Positions 16,719-25,323 of a stretch of DNA of 64,000 bases are shown here, in pieces. The notes below the pieces were generated by a model. The model saw only the letters and a program-made list of their open reading frames with translations. It searched no databases and was not told the origin of the DNA. The DNA comes from DASZVB01 sp035545855 (GTDB taxonomy: Bacteria; Myxococcota_A; Polyangia; Polyangiales; Polyangiaceae), in the NCBI GenBank assembly GCA_035545855.1, contig DASZXK010000192.1:4197-68196 (forward strand), given 5' to 3'. A program made the position numbers and the translations under genes. The first letter of the stretch is position 1. Each line of letters begins with the position of its first letter.

Positions 16719-18098
16719 ATGGCCGGATCTTCTTCTCCGGGCGCCCGTCGCGCCGCGTATCTCGCCCTCTTGAACGAGAAGGCGCCGCCGTTCGGCAAGG
16801 TGACGTGGGAGCGGAGCGTGCCGTTCGGGCGCGCGCTCTCCGTCGAGTCCTTCCGCCTGGAAAACGGGCTTCGCGTGCTCGTCTGCGAAGATCGCTCGGC
16901 GCCGGTGGTCGCGTACCACACGTGGTACCGCGTCGGTTCTCGCCACGAGAAAGAGGGAAAGACGGGGCTCGCGCACCTGTTCGAGCACCTCATGTTCAAC
17001 GAGACGGAGAACCTCGGCGCGGGCGAGCTCGACCGGAAGCTCGAAGAAGCGGGCGCGGAGAGCAATGCGGCGACCTGGCTCGACTGGACGCAGTACAACA
17101 TCGCCGTGCCGAAGGACCGGCTCCCCCTCGTGGCGAAGCTCGAGTCCGAGCGGATGCAGCGCCTCGTGCTCCGGGATCCGCAGGTCGCGAGCGAAAAAGA
17201 AGTCGTCGCGAACGAGCGGCGCTACCGCGTGGACGACGACGTGGAGGGCGCGGTGAGCGAGCTCCTCTGGGCGACCGCGTTCAAGTCCCACGCCTACAAG
17301 TGGCCGACGATCGGGTGGATGCCGGACATCGAGGGCTTCACCACGGAGGACTGCCGCGTCTTTTACGACACGTTCTACGCGCCGAACAACGCGACGATCG
17401 TGGTCGTGGGGGACGTGCCGGAGAAGCGCGTTCTCGAGCTCGTCGTGAAGGAGTACGGGAGCATCGAGCCGTCCGTCCTGCCGGACGAAGACGTGCGCCC
17501 CGAGCCGCCGCAGCGCGAGGAACGAGTCGTCCACGTGAACAAGCCCGCGACGACGGAGAAGCTCGTGGTCGGCTACCACGCGCCCGCGCTCGGGGACTTC
17601 GATCACCCCGCCCTGTCGCTCCTCACGGAGGTGCTCTTCGGCGGCCGCGCGTCGCGCATCTACCGGAAGATGGTGCGGGAGCTCGAGCTCGCGGTGGACG
17701 TGAGCGGGTCCGTCGGGCCCTTCCACGATCCGGGGCTCTTCGAGATCTACGTCTCCGTCCGGGAGGGAAAGACGGCCGCCGAGGCGCTCGCCGTGCTGGA
17801 CGCCGAGCTCGACCGCTTGCAGGAGTCCCCGGTGCTCGCCTCCGAGCTCGAGCGGGCCAAGGCGCGGACGGAGCTGTCCCTCCTCGCCGGGCTGGACACC
17901 GTGGACGGCAAGGCCTCCACCATCGGCTTCTACGACACCGTGCTCGGCCGCCCGGCGGGCGCCTTCGAGAAGCTCGAGACGACGCTCGCGCTGACGCCGA
18001 GCGATCTGCTCCGCGTGGCCCGCCGCTACCTCGGCCGGGACAACCGCAGCGTGCTCTTCGTGCACCCCGAAAAGGGCCACGCCGGAGCGGCGGCGTGA
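16719..18098 (+). CDS. Zinc peptidase of family M16, catalytic subunit
   Basis: The 459-residue protein has the inverted zinc motif HxxEH in GLAHLFEHLMFNET (near residue 90) and the downstream Glu ligand region SEKEVVANERRYRVDDD, so it should be an active insulinase/PqqL/processing-peptidase-type enzyme. The length fits one half of an M16B two-chain peptidase. No clear signal peptide follows ATG 16719. The stop overlaps the GTG of its partner gene (GTGA), supporting an obligate heterodimer. Substrates of such pairs are unfolded peptides. It probably shares transcription with lepA. Confidence 0.93.
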   Translation: MAGSSSPGARRAAYLALLNEKAPPFGKVTWERSVPFGRALSVESFRLENGLRVLVCEDRSAPVVAYHTWYRVGSRHEKEGKTGLAHLFEHLMFNETENLGAGELDRKLEEAGAESNAATWLDWTQYNIAVPKDRLPLVAKLESERMQRLVLRDPQVASEKEVVANERRYRVDDDVEGAVSELLWATAFKSHAYKWPTIGWMPDIEGFTTEDCRVFYDTFYAPNNATIVVVGDVPEKRVLELVVKEYGSIEPSVLPDEDVRPEPPQREERVVHVNKPATTEKLVVGYHAPALGDFDHPALSLLTEVLFGGRASRIYRKMVRELELAVDVSGSVGPFHDPGLFEIYVSVREGKTAAEALAVLDAELDRLQESPVLASELERAKARTELSLLAGLDTVDGKASTIGFYDTVLGRPAGAFEKLETTLALTPSDLLRVARRYLGRDNRSVLFVHPEKGHAGAAA

Positions 18099-19399
18099 GC
18101 GCGGCGGACATGGAGCCCCAGGTCCTCGTCGAGGCGAGCACGGCGCTGCCGCTCGTCACCGTGACGGTCGCCGAGCGGACGGGCGCCGTCGACGATCCCG
18201 AAGGGAAGGAGGGACTGTCCCGCCTCGCGGCCCGGCTCGTGCGCCGCACGGGGGACGGGCTCCCCACGGAGGAGCTGGACGAGAAAATCGACTCGCTCGG
18301 CGCATCGCTGTCCGTCGACGTCGGTCAGAGCACGTGCCAGTTCCACGGCACCGTCATCGGCCGGTCCCTGGAGAGATTCTCGGACCTCGTCGTCGCCGTC
18401 CTCTCGCGACCGAGCCTCTCCGGCGAGGAGCTCGGCAAGCTGAAGCGGGAGACGCTCGCGGATCTCGTCGAGGCGCGAGAAAACGACCGAGACCTCGCGC
18501 AGAAATGGTTCCGGAAGACACTGTTCGCCGGGCACCTCTACGGCCGCTCCGTTTCGGGCACGCCCGCGAGCATCGCGAGCATCTCCGACGCGGACGTCCG
18601 GTCCCACGTCGCCGGGACGCTGGCCGCGAAGAACCTCGTGTTCGCGTTCTCCGGGGACGTGGACGAGACGACGGCGCGCGCCCTCGCGACGCGCATCGCC
18701 GGCGCTCTCCCGCCCGGAGAAGCCCGGGTGGACCGCGTGCCGGAACCCGCGCCCCTTCCGAAGGGACGAAAGCTCGTCCTCGTCGACAAGCCGGACCGGA
18801 CGCAGACGCAGATCTACATCGGTTGCCTGGGCACGCATCCTCACGACGAGGATCACGTCGCGCTTCACGTCGGGAACACCATCTTCGGAGGCACGTTCAC
18901 GGCGCGCCTCATGAAGGAGGTGCGGTCCAAGCGCGGCTGGTCCTACGGCGCGTACTCGAACCTCCCCTACGATCGACGGCGCCGCGGGTTCAGCCTCTGG
19001 ACGTTCCCCAAGGCGGACGACGCCGCGCCGTGCATCGCGCTCGAACTCTCGCTCCTCGAGAAATGGGTCGAAGGCGGCATCACGCCGCGGGAACTCGCGT
19101 GGGCGAAGCGTTACCTCGTTCGCTCGCACGCCTTCGCGGTGGACACGGCGGCGAAGCGGCTCGCGCAGCGGCTCGACGAAGTGCTCTACGGCCTCCCTCC
19201 CGGCTATCACTCCGAGTACCTCGAGAGAGTCCAGGCAGTGACCGTGGAGGACGTGAACGCCGCCATCCGGAAGCGGATCACGCCGGAAGATCTCGTCATC
19301 ACGGTGCTCGGCACCGCGAAGGACGTCCTGGTCCCGATCCGGACGGCGATCGGCCACCTCACGAGCGAGGAGATCGTCCCCTTCGACCGGGACGACTGA
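18095..19399 (+). CDS. M16 peptidase-like protein, non-catalytic partner
   Basis: The 434-residue protein aligns with its upstream neighbour, but the zinc motif is gone: the segment equivalent to GLAHLFEHLMF reads GLSRLAARLVR, with no His/Glu ligands. It keeps the Arg/Tyr signature of the substrate-holding subunit in RSKRGWSYGAYSN and the fold motif FGGTFTARLMKEVR. In M16B enzymes one chain supplies zinc and the other helps grip the peptide C-terminus, which fits this pair. The start is taken as GTG 18095 (overlap with the previous stop); ATG 18110 is an alternative. Confidence 0.9.
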   Translation: MSAADMEPQVLVEASTALPLVTVTVAERTGAVDDPEGKEGLSRLAARLVRRTGDGLPTEELDEKIDSLGASLSVDVGQSTCQFHGTVIGRSLERFSDLVVAVLSRPSLSGEELGKLKRETLADLVEARENDRDLAQKWFRKTLFAGHLYGRSVSGTPASIASISDADVRSHVAGTLAAKNLVFAFSGDVDETTARALATRIAGALPPGEARVDRVPEPAPLPKGRKLVLVDKPDRTQTQIYIGCLGTHPHDEDHVALHVGNTIFGGTFTARLMKEVRSKRGWSYGAYSNLPYDRRRRGFSLWTFPKADDAAPCIALELSLLEKWVEGGITPRELAWAKRYLVRSHAFAVDTAAKRLAQRLDEVLYGLPPGYHSEYLERVQAVTVEDVNAAIRKRITPEDLVITVLGTAKDVLVPIRTAIGHLTSEEIVPFDRDD

Positions 19400-19518
19400 G
19401 CGCCTCCCGGCCCGCCGAATCGTCGCAAGCGCCCGTTCTCGCGGGTATTTCTGGGCGGGCGCGGGGGCGAGCGCGGCGCTGCCCGCCGGATGTAAAATGG
19501 AGGGTTCGGAGGTGTCTC

Positions 19519-21564
19519 ATGCGACGTTCGGTGCCGTTCGTGTGCCTGTCGACTGCCCTCGGGCTCCTGTGCGCCGGGGCGTGTAGCTCGGACTCGAAGT
19601 CCGGTGCGGCGCCCGGTGAAGGGGCCGGGCGCGACGCGAGCACCGGCGGGACCGAAGCCGACGGGCAAGTCGGCGGTGGCTCGGGCCAGGGCGGCCGCGG
19701 AAACGGAGGGGGAATCGGCCCGGGCGGTTCCTCGGGCGCGGGAACGGACGCGGGCGCGACCTGCCTGCCGCAGGACCAGGTGCCGAAACCCACCGTCCTC
19801 GGCGTGTCCGCCGAGGACTCCTGCTCGATGCCCACGGGCGCCTGCGCGAGCCCGCTCGACGACACGAAATGGCGACTCTCGGACGTGTGCCTCGACGCGG
19901 GGACGCTCTTCCCGCAGGCGGCGGCGCGTTGCTCGAGCGTGACGTTCGGAAGCGTCGTCACGAGCGCGGTGCACGGCTCGGCGTCGTTCAGCGGCAGCTC
20001 GGTGGAGCTCGACCTCGCCGTCGACGCCACCGTGTTCCTGGACTTCCCGAACTCCTGCCACTTCTGTCGCTGCTCGGACCTCGAGACGGAGCTCCTATCC
20101 GCCGGGATGACGGACGTCTCCTGCAGTCCGGTGTGCAACGGAGGCACCTGCTCCTGCACCGCGAGCACGTCGCAGACGCTCACGGTCGCTTCCACGTATG
20201 CGTTCGGCAACGGGACGTTCACGTCGGGCACCGTCTCGTTGAACGCCTGCGCGGCCGAGGACGCCCTCTCTCTCCAGGATCCAGAGACGCACACGGTGTT
20301 CACGCTTCGCCCGCCGAGCGTCGTCGACACGCCCGAGATCTGCGACGGCAAGGACGACGACGGAAACGGCAAGGTGGACGACGATCCGGTGGAGTGCCCG
20401 CCGTGCAAAACCGTCGGGGTCTGCGGCGAGGGCGTCAATCCGACGTGCAGCGGCACGTGGACCTGCAACTACACGTCGCCCGCGTGGGAAGAGCAGGAAA
20501 CGACGTGCGACCACCTGGACAACGACTGCAACGGGCAGGTGGACGAGAACCTCCCCTGCCGCGAGGTGTGCGACGGCAAGGACAACGACGGAAACGGCAA
20601 GGTGGACGACGACCCGCTCGATTCGCCGACGTGTACGCAGGTGGGCGTCTGCCAGGGTGCGACGGGCGCTTGCGGCGGCGCGAACGGCTGGGTCTGCACC
20701 AAGAGCACGGACTTCGAGGCCGCCGAGACGAAATGCGACGGCAAGGACAACGACTGCGACGGCGCCGTGGATGAACATTGCTGCGCCGCGGACGCAGCGC
20801 GCGTCTACTACTCCTACCAGGCAATCGGCGACTCCGGCGTCCAGGGAGTCGTCATCGCCCGCTCCAAGCTCGACGGCTCGGGCAGCGAGACGCTCGTCAC
20901 GGAGCCCTCCGGCTACTGGATCGACGTCTCCGTCGATCCGGTCGGCAAGAAGATCTACTGGGCGAGCCTCCTCGACGACACGATCCGGCGCTCGAACCTC
21001 GACGGTTCGAACGCCGAGGTCGCGCTCACCGGGGACAATCAGCCCCGGCTCGCGCTCGACGTCGCGCACCGATGGATCTTCTGGCGTGGCAACGGCGGCG
21101 TGAACCGGACGAACCTGGACGATCTCTCGAAGACGGATCCGGTCCTGCCCGGTCAGCTCCCCATGACGATGACCGTGGACACGCAGGACGGCTGGCTCTT
21201 CCTCGCGGACGCTTCCAGCGTCTCCCGCGCGAACCTCGACGGCTCCGGGCTCGTCACGGTCACCGACCAGGTCGGCTATCTCATCGAGGGCATGGCGTTC
21301 GACCCCGTCGGGCGGAAGCTCTACTGGACCGCAGGCGCGCTCTTCCGCGCGGACCCCGATCTCTCCGGCGTCGAGTCCCTGTTCTCGCTGAACTACCCCG
21401 TGGAGCTGCACACCGCCGCCGCCGCCCGGAGGCTCTACTGGTCCGAGACGACGGGGAACCGCATCGGCTGGACGTCGATCGCCGGAGCGACGCCCACGGC
21501 GCCGACGTACGTCGACTACCCCGACGAGGTCATCTGCGGAGAAGTCGTGGACTGCCCGCCGTGA
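19519..21564 (+). CDS. Lipoprotein with MopE-type Cys/Asp repeats and a YWTD-like beta-propeller
   Basis: The 681-residue protein has a strong Shine-Dalgarno (GGAGG at 19508-19512) before ATG 19519 and a lipoprotein signal ending at Cys 22. A Gly/Ser linker follows, then a Cys-rich domain and, at about 275-420, four MopE-type motifs: CDGKDDDGNGKVDDD, CDHLDNDCNGQVDEN, CDGKDNDGNGKVDDD and CDGKDNDCDGAVDEH. From about 430 come LDL-receptor class B-like repeats (IYWASLLDDTIRRSNLDGS, LYWTAGALFRADPD, LYWSETTGNRIGW) expected to form a propeller. MopE repeats are linked to metal binding at the cell surface. I infer a surface-exposed binding or adhesion protein. Confidence 0.88.
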   Translation: MRRSVPFVCLSTALGLLCAGACSSDSKSGAAPGEGAGRDASTGGTEADGQVGGGSGQGGRGNGGGIGPGGSSGAGTDAGATCLPQDQVPKPTVLGVSAEDSCSMPTGACASPLDDTKWRLSDVCLDAGTLFPQAAARCSSVTFGSVVTSAVHGSASFSGSSVELDLAVDATVFLDFPNSCHFCRCSDLETELLSAGMTDVSCSPVCNGGTCSCTASTSQTLTVASTYAFGNGTFTSGTVSLNACAAEDALSLQDPETHTVFTLRPPSVVDTPEICDGKDDDGNGKVDDDPVECPPCKTVGVCGEGVNPTCSGTWTCNYTSPAWEEQETTCDHLDNDCNGQVDENLPCREVCDGKDNDGNGKVDDDPLDSPTCTQVGVCQGATGACGGANGWVCTKSTDFEAAETKCDGKDNDCDGAVDEHCCAADAARVYYSYQAIGDSGVQGVVIARSKLDGSGSETLVTEPSGYWIDVSVDPVGKKIYWASLLDDTIRRSNLDGSNAEVALTGDNQPRLALDVAHRWIFWRGNGGVNRTNLDDLSKTDPVLPGQLPMTMTVDTQDGWLFLADASSVSRANLDGSGLVTVTDQVGYLIEGMAFDPVGRKLYWTAGALFRADPDLSGVESLFSLNYPVELHTAAAARRLYWSETTGNRIGWTSIAGATPTAPTYVDYPDEVICGEVVDCPP

Positions 21565-21617
21565 CCCGGGCGGCCCATCGTCCGTAACCGGAAGCGGAGT
21601 CTGCCGTACGCCGGACC

Positions 21618-22172
21618 ATGGCTCATTCCCTGCGGGTCGCCACGGTCGACGAAATGGACGTGATCGTCGCGATCGACGACGACGCGACGAGCCTCTACCG
21701 GGCGGCAGGGATCGTCATCGACCTTCCGCCGGACCATCCCTTCACGGTCGACGAGCGACGACGCTGGACCGCCGCCGCGGAACGCGGCCGTCTCGTCCTC
21801 GCCGTCGACGATCTGGGCGAGCCCGCGGGCTTCGCGGCGCTCGACTGGATCGACGGGGCCGCGTACCTGGATCAGCTCTCGGTGCGGCGCGACCGCATGC
21901 GCCGCGGACTCGGTCGAGCGCTCCTCCGCCATGCGGTCGCCTGGGCGGACGAGACCGGCTCCGCCGCCCTCTGGCTCACGACGTACGCCCACGTCGCGTG
22001 GAACCGCCCGTTCTACGAGCGCGAGGGGTTCGTCGTGGTCCCGGAGCCGGAGTGCGGCCCCGAGCTCTTGCGTCACCTCCTGGCCCAGCACGAAGCGCTC
22101 CCCTTCCCGGAGCACCGGGTCGCGATGCGACGGACGCCGGAGCACCGGGTCGCGATGCGACGGACGCCGTAG
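21618..22172 (+). CDS. GNAT-family N-acetyltransferase with repeat-derived C-terminus
   Basis: The 184-residue protein has the GNAT fold signature. Motif A is YLDQLSVRRDRMRRGLGRALLRHAV, containing the Arg/Gly acetyl-CoA pyrophosphate loop, followed by ALWLTTYAHVAWNRPFYEREGF, the usual motif B with the Tyr acid. It should transfer an acetyl group to a small-molecule or protein amine; the substrate is unknown. The last 20 residues are two copies of EHRVAMRRTP encoded by a 30-bp tandem repeat, and the stop codon arises from a single base change at the end of the second copy. The functional enzyme probably ends before this tail. Confidence 0.88.
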   Translation: MAHSLRVATVDEMDVIVAIDDDATSLYRAAGIVIDLPPDHPFTVDERRRWTAAAERGRLVLAVDDLGEPAGFAALDWIDGAAYLDQLSVRRDRMRRGLGRALLRHAVAWADETGSAALWLTTYAHVAWNRPFYEREGFVVVPEPECGPELLRHLLAQHEALPFPEHRVAMRRTPEHRVAMRRTP

Positions 22173-22200
22173 CACCGGGTCGCGATGCGACGGACGCCGT
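22111..22200 (+). repeat. 30-bp tandem repeat, three copies, spanning the GNAT stop codon
   Basis: Three head-to-tail copies of a 30-bp unit begin at 22111, 22141 and 22171. They are identical except for the last base, G in copy 1 and T in copies 2 and 3. Copies 1 and 2 are read in frame as the end of the GNAT protein. The G-to-T difference turns GGAGC into GTAGC and creates the TAG stop at 22170-22172. Copy 3 is untranslated and lies just before the end of the convergent gene. Confidence 0.95.
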
Positions 22201-22210
22201 AGCAGCGGCG

Positions 22211-23932
22211 TCAGAAACCTATCGCGCCGACGACTTCCTTCGCCATGGCGCGCGCCCTCTCGAAGAGCGCTTCTTCCACCTTCGACACTGCCGTTCCTTC
22301 CGGGACGTCCCCGCGGAGGTCGACGTAGACCTTGAGCTTGGGCTCCGTGCCGCTCGGGCGGAGCAGCGCGCGCCCCGCATCGCCCAGATCCAGGACGATG
22401 AGCGGCGTCTCGCCGAGCCAGGGCGGACGCGCGTCGCCGCCGCTCCGGAAGTCCGTCACGGACTTCACCGGGACGCCCCCCACGGCGGTCGGGGGATTCC
22501 TCGCGGCGCGATCGACGGCCGCGGCGATCTCCTTGGCGCCCTGGACGCCCTCGCGCGTGACCGTGCTCTGGGCGCTGACCCAGACCCCGTGCGTGCGATA
22601 GAGCGCTTCGAGTCGTTCGAGGACGGTCGTCTCCTTCGCGCGGGCCTCGGCCGCGAGCTCGGCGAACACGACGGCCGCGCTGATGCCGTCCTTGTCCCGA
22701 ACGAGGCGACCGACCGAAAATCCGATCGCCTCCTCGAAGCCGAACGCGAAGCGGACGGAGGACGTCTCTTCGAGGCGCATGGCGGCGTTCCAGACCCACT
22801 TGAAGCCGGTGAGCGTCTGCTCGAACCGCGCGCCGTGGCTCGCCGCGACGGCCGCCGTCATCGGCGAGGAGACGATGCTCTGGAGCACGATCGGCTGGGG
22901 CGCCTTCGCCGCACGGGCGAGCATGAAATCGGCGAGGAGCACGCCGATCTGGTTCCCGGTGAGCGGGAGGTAGCGCCCGGCAGGCGTCCGCACGGCGACC
23001 GCGAGGCGATCGGCGTCGGGGTCGTTCGCGAGGACGAGGTCCGCGTCTTTCTCCTTGGCGAGAGCCAGGGCGAGCGCCAGCGTCTTCGGGTCTTCCGGGT
23101 TCGGGAAGCGGACGGTCGGGAAATGGCCGTCGGGCTCGGCCTGCTCCGCGACGACGACGACGTCCGAGAACCCCGCGGCGGCGAGCGCACGGAGCGCGAT
23201 GCGGCCGCCCACGCCGTGAAGCGGCGTGTAGGCGATGCGGAGCGAGCGGTCTCCGTCCGTGTGCGGGCGGACGGCCTCGACGTCCGCGAGATACCGATCG
23301 ACGAGCGTCGCCGGCACGGGACTCACGAGGTCCGTCGTCTGCCCGAGCGAGAACGGGAGGGTCGGGATCTCCTTCGCCGGAGGAAGCTTCAGGATCCGGG
23401 CCTCGACGTCCTCGTCCGCAGGCGGGATGATCTGCGCGCCGTTCTCGGCGTAGAGCTTGTATCCGTTGTACTCGCCCGGGTTGTGGCTGGCGGTGATGAC
23501 GATGCAGGCGGAGGCCTGGAGCTGAAGGATCCCGTAGGCCGCAACCGGGGTCGGCACGGGCTCCGGGAAGTAGCGCACGGGGATGCGCGCCGCCGCGAGA
23601 ACGCCGATGGTCGCTTCCGCGAGGCTCCGGCTCGACAGGCGGCCGTCGAAGCCGACGATCACCGGCCGCGTCTTCGCATCGCGCACGTGGACCGCGAGAT
23701 GTTCGGCGACGGCGCGGGTCGCTCGGATCACGACGGCGCGGTTCATCCGCGACGGCCCGGCGCCGACGAGTCCCCGGAGCCCGGCGGTCCCGAACGTGAG
23801 CGGCGCGGCGAACCGTTCCCGGAGAGCGGCTTCGTCGCCGCCGTCGACGAGCGCGGCGAGCTCGCGCCGCGTCTCGGGGTCGGGATCTCCGTCGAGCCAG
23901 GCGCGAGCAGTCTCGATGAGCGTCGAATCCAT
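22211..23932 (-). CDS. Phosphoglucomutase/phosphomannomutase-family enzyme
   Basis: The 573-residue protein has the alpha-D-phosphohexomutase layout: TFGTAGLRG near the N-terminus, the phosphoserine loop VITASHNPGEYNGYK, the metal loop LANDPDADRLAVAV, the sugar-binding FGFEEAIGF and the phosphate loop LRPSGTEPKLKVYV. The length and the order of motifs fit the PGM2-like branch (phosphopentomutase/phosphoglucomutase) rather than the shorter bacterial phosphomannomutases. It interconverts 1- and 6-phosphates of hexoses, feeding glycogen or surface polysaccharide synthesis. The ATG shares one base with the upstream biotin carboxylase stop, so it is the last gene of the mazG-rlmN operon. Confidence 0.95.
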   Translation of the reverse strand: MDSTLIETARAWLDGDPDPETRRELAALVDGGDEAALRERFAAPLTFGTAGLRGLVGAGPSRMNRAVVIRATRAVAEHLAVHVRDAKTRPVIVGFDGRLSSRSLAEATIGVLAAARIPVRYFPEPVPTPVAAYGILQLQASACIVITASHNPGEYNGYKLYAENGAQIIPPADEDVEARILKLPPAKEIPTLPFSLGQTTDLVSPVPATLVDRYLADVEAVRPHTDGDRSLRIAYTPLHGVGGRIALRALAAAGFSDVVVVAEQAEPDGHFPTVRFPNPEDPKTLALALALAKEKDADLVLANDPDADRLAVAVRTPAGRYLPLTGNQIGVLLADFMLARAAKAPQPIVLQSIVSSPMTAAVAASHGARFEQTLTGFKWVWNAAMRLEETSSVRFAFGFEEAIGFSVGRLVRDKDGISAAVVFAELAAEARAKETTVLERLEALYRTHGVWVSAQSTVTREGVQGAKEIAAAVDRAARNPPTAVGGVPVKSVTDFRSGGDARPPWLGETPLIVLDLGDAGRALLRPSGTEPKLKVYVDLRGDVPEGTAVSKVEEALFERARAMAKEVVGAIGF

Positions 23933-25323
23933 CAGGCCCCCTTTGCGACCGCCTCGGCGAGGGCGGTGTCGTACGTGCCCGAGGCGAACCGGGCGTCTTC
24001 GAGCAATTTCCGGAGGAAATCGAGGTTCGTCGCGCGAGGGCCCTTCGGCCCCGCGAGGCGGAGCTCCGTCTTCGCGAGCGCCGCATCGAGTCTCAGGATG
24101 GCTTCTCGGCGGGTCTCGCCGTGGGCGATGACCTTCGCGATCATCGGGTCGTAGAAGGGAGTCACCTCTCCTCCCTCCTCGATGCCCGCGTCCACGCGTA
24201 CGCCGGGGAGCCCCTCGGGCCAGGCGAGCCGCTCGACGCGACCCGGCTGGGGCACGAAGCCCTTCGCCGGATCTTCCGCGTAGACGCGCGCTTCGATCGC
24301 ATGGCCTTCGGGACGTGCCGCGAGGACGGCCGCCGGAAGCGCTTCCCCGGCCGCGATGCGGAGCTGGAGCTCCACGAGATCGAGGCCCGTCACCGCTTCG
24401 GTCACGGGGTGCTCCACCTGGAGGCGGGCGTTCACCTCGAGGAAGTAGAGGTCCCCGGAGGAGTTCGCGACGAACTCCACGGTGCCCGCGCCCTCGTAGT
24501 GCGCGGCTTCCACGACGCGAAGCGCGTCCGCGTGGAGCTTTTCCCGGCGACGAGCGCCCTCCGCACCCGCGAAGAACGACGCCGGCGAGGGCGACTCCTC
24601 GATGATCTTCTGGTGCCGGCGCTGGACGCTGCACTCGCGCTCGCCGAGGGCGACGCCGCTTCCGTGTCGGTCGCGAAACACCTGGACCTCGATGTGGCGA
24701 GGGCCCGCGAGGTACCGCTCGACGTAGACGCGCGGGTCCGAAAATGCCGCGTTTCCGCGATCGGAGCAGGCGCGGGCCGCGCGGGCGAGATCGGACGGAT
24801 CGCGGACGATCTGCATACCGATGCCGCCGCCGCCGCCTGCGGCTTTCACGAGCACCGGAAACCCGACGCGCCCGGCGACCGCGCGGAGCGTGGCCTCGTC
24901 CGAAGGATCCACCACGCCGTCCGAACCCGGAGGCGGCTCGACGCCGACCGAGCGCGCGACGCTCCTCGCCTTGATCTTGTCGCCGAAGGCGTCCAGCGCG
25001 GCCACCGGGGGCCCGATGAACGTCATCCCGGCTTCGGCGACCTGCGTGGCAAAACCGGCGTTCTCGCTCAGGAGGCCGTAGCCCGGATGGATCGCCTCCG
25101 CCCCGTGCTCCTTCGCCGCGGCGACGATGGCCCGCGCGTTCAGGTAGCTCTCCTTCACCTGCGGCGGACCGATGCGGACGGCGTGATCGGCCGCGCGAAC
25201 GTGCGGCGTCTTCTCGTCGGCGTCCGAGTACACGGCGACCGTGCGGATCCCGAGGCGCTTGCAGGTCCGGATCACGCGGAGGGCAATCTCCCCGCGATTG
25301 GCGATCAAGACGGTTCGGAACAT
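23932..25323 (-). CDS. Biotin carboxylase subunit of an acyl-CoA carboxylase
   Basis: The 463-residue protein is a complete biotin carboxylase. It begins MFRTVLIANRGEIALRVIRT, has the ATP-grasp Gly-rich loop KAAGGGGGIGMQIV, the conserved GERECSVQRRHQKIIEE and EVNARLQVEHPVTEAVTG, and the C-terminal FYDPMIAKVI. It carboxylates biotin on a carrier protein using ATP and bicarbonate. There is no biotinyl carrier domain, and no carboxyltransferase gene in the window, so its partners must be elsewhere and the substrate (acetyl-, propionyl- or methylcrotonyl-CoA) cannot be assigned. The start overlaps the rlmN end by 19 bases. Confidence 0.93.
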   Translation of the reverse strand: MFRTVLIANRGEIALRVIRTCKRLGIRTVAVYSDADEKTPHVRAADHAVRIGPPQVKESYLNARAIVAAAKEHGAEAIHPGYGLLSENAGFATQVAEAGMTFIGPPVAALDAFGDKIKARSVARSVGVEPPPGSDGVVDPSDEATLRAVAGRVGFPVLVKAAGGGGGIGMQIVRDPSDLARAARACSDRGNAAFSDPRVYVERYLAGPRHIEVQVFRDRHGSGVALGERECSVQRRHQKIIEESPSPASFFAGAEGARRREKLHADALRVVEAAHYEGAGTVEFVANSSGDLYFLEVNARLQVEHPVTEAVTGLDLVELQLRIAAGEALPAAVLAARPEGHAIEARVYAEDPAKGFVPQPGRVERLAWPEGLPGVRVDAGIEEGGEVTPFYDPMIAKVIAHGETRREAILRLDAALAKTELRLAGPKGPRATNLDFLRKLLEDARFASGTYDTALAEAVAKGA

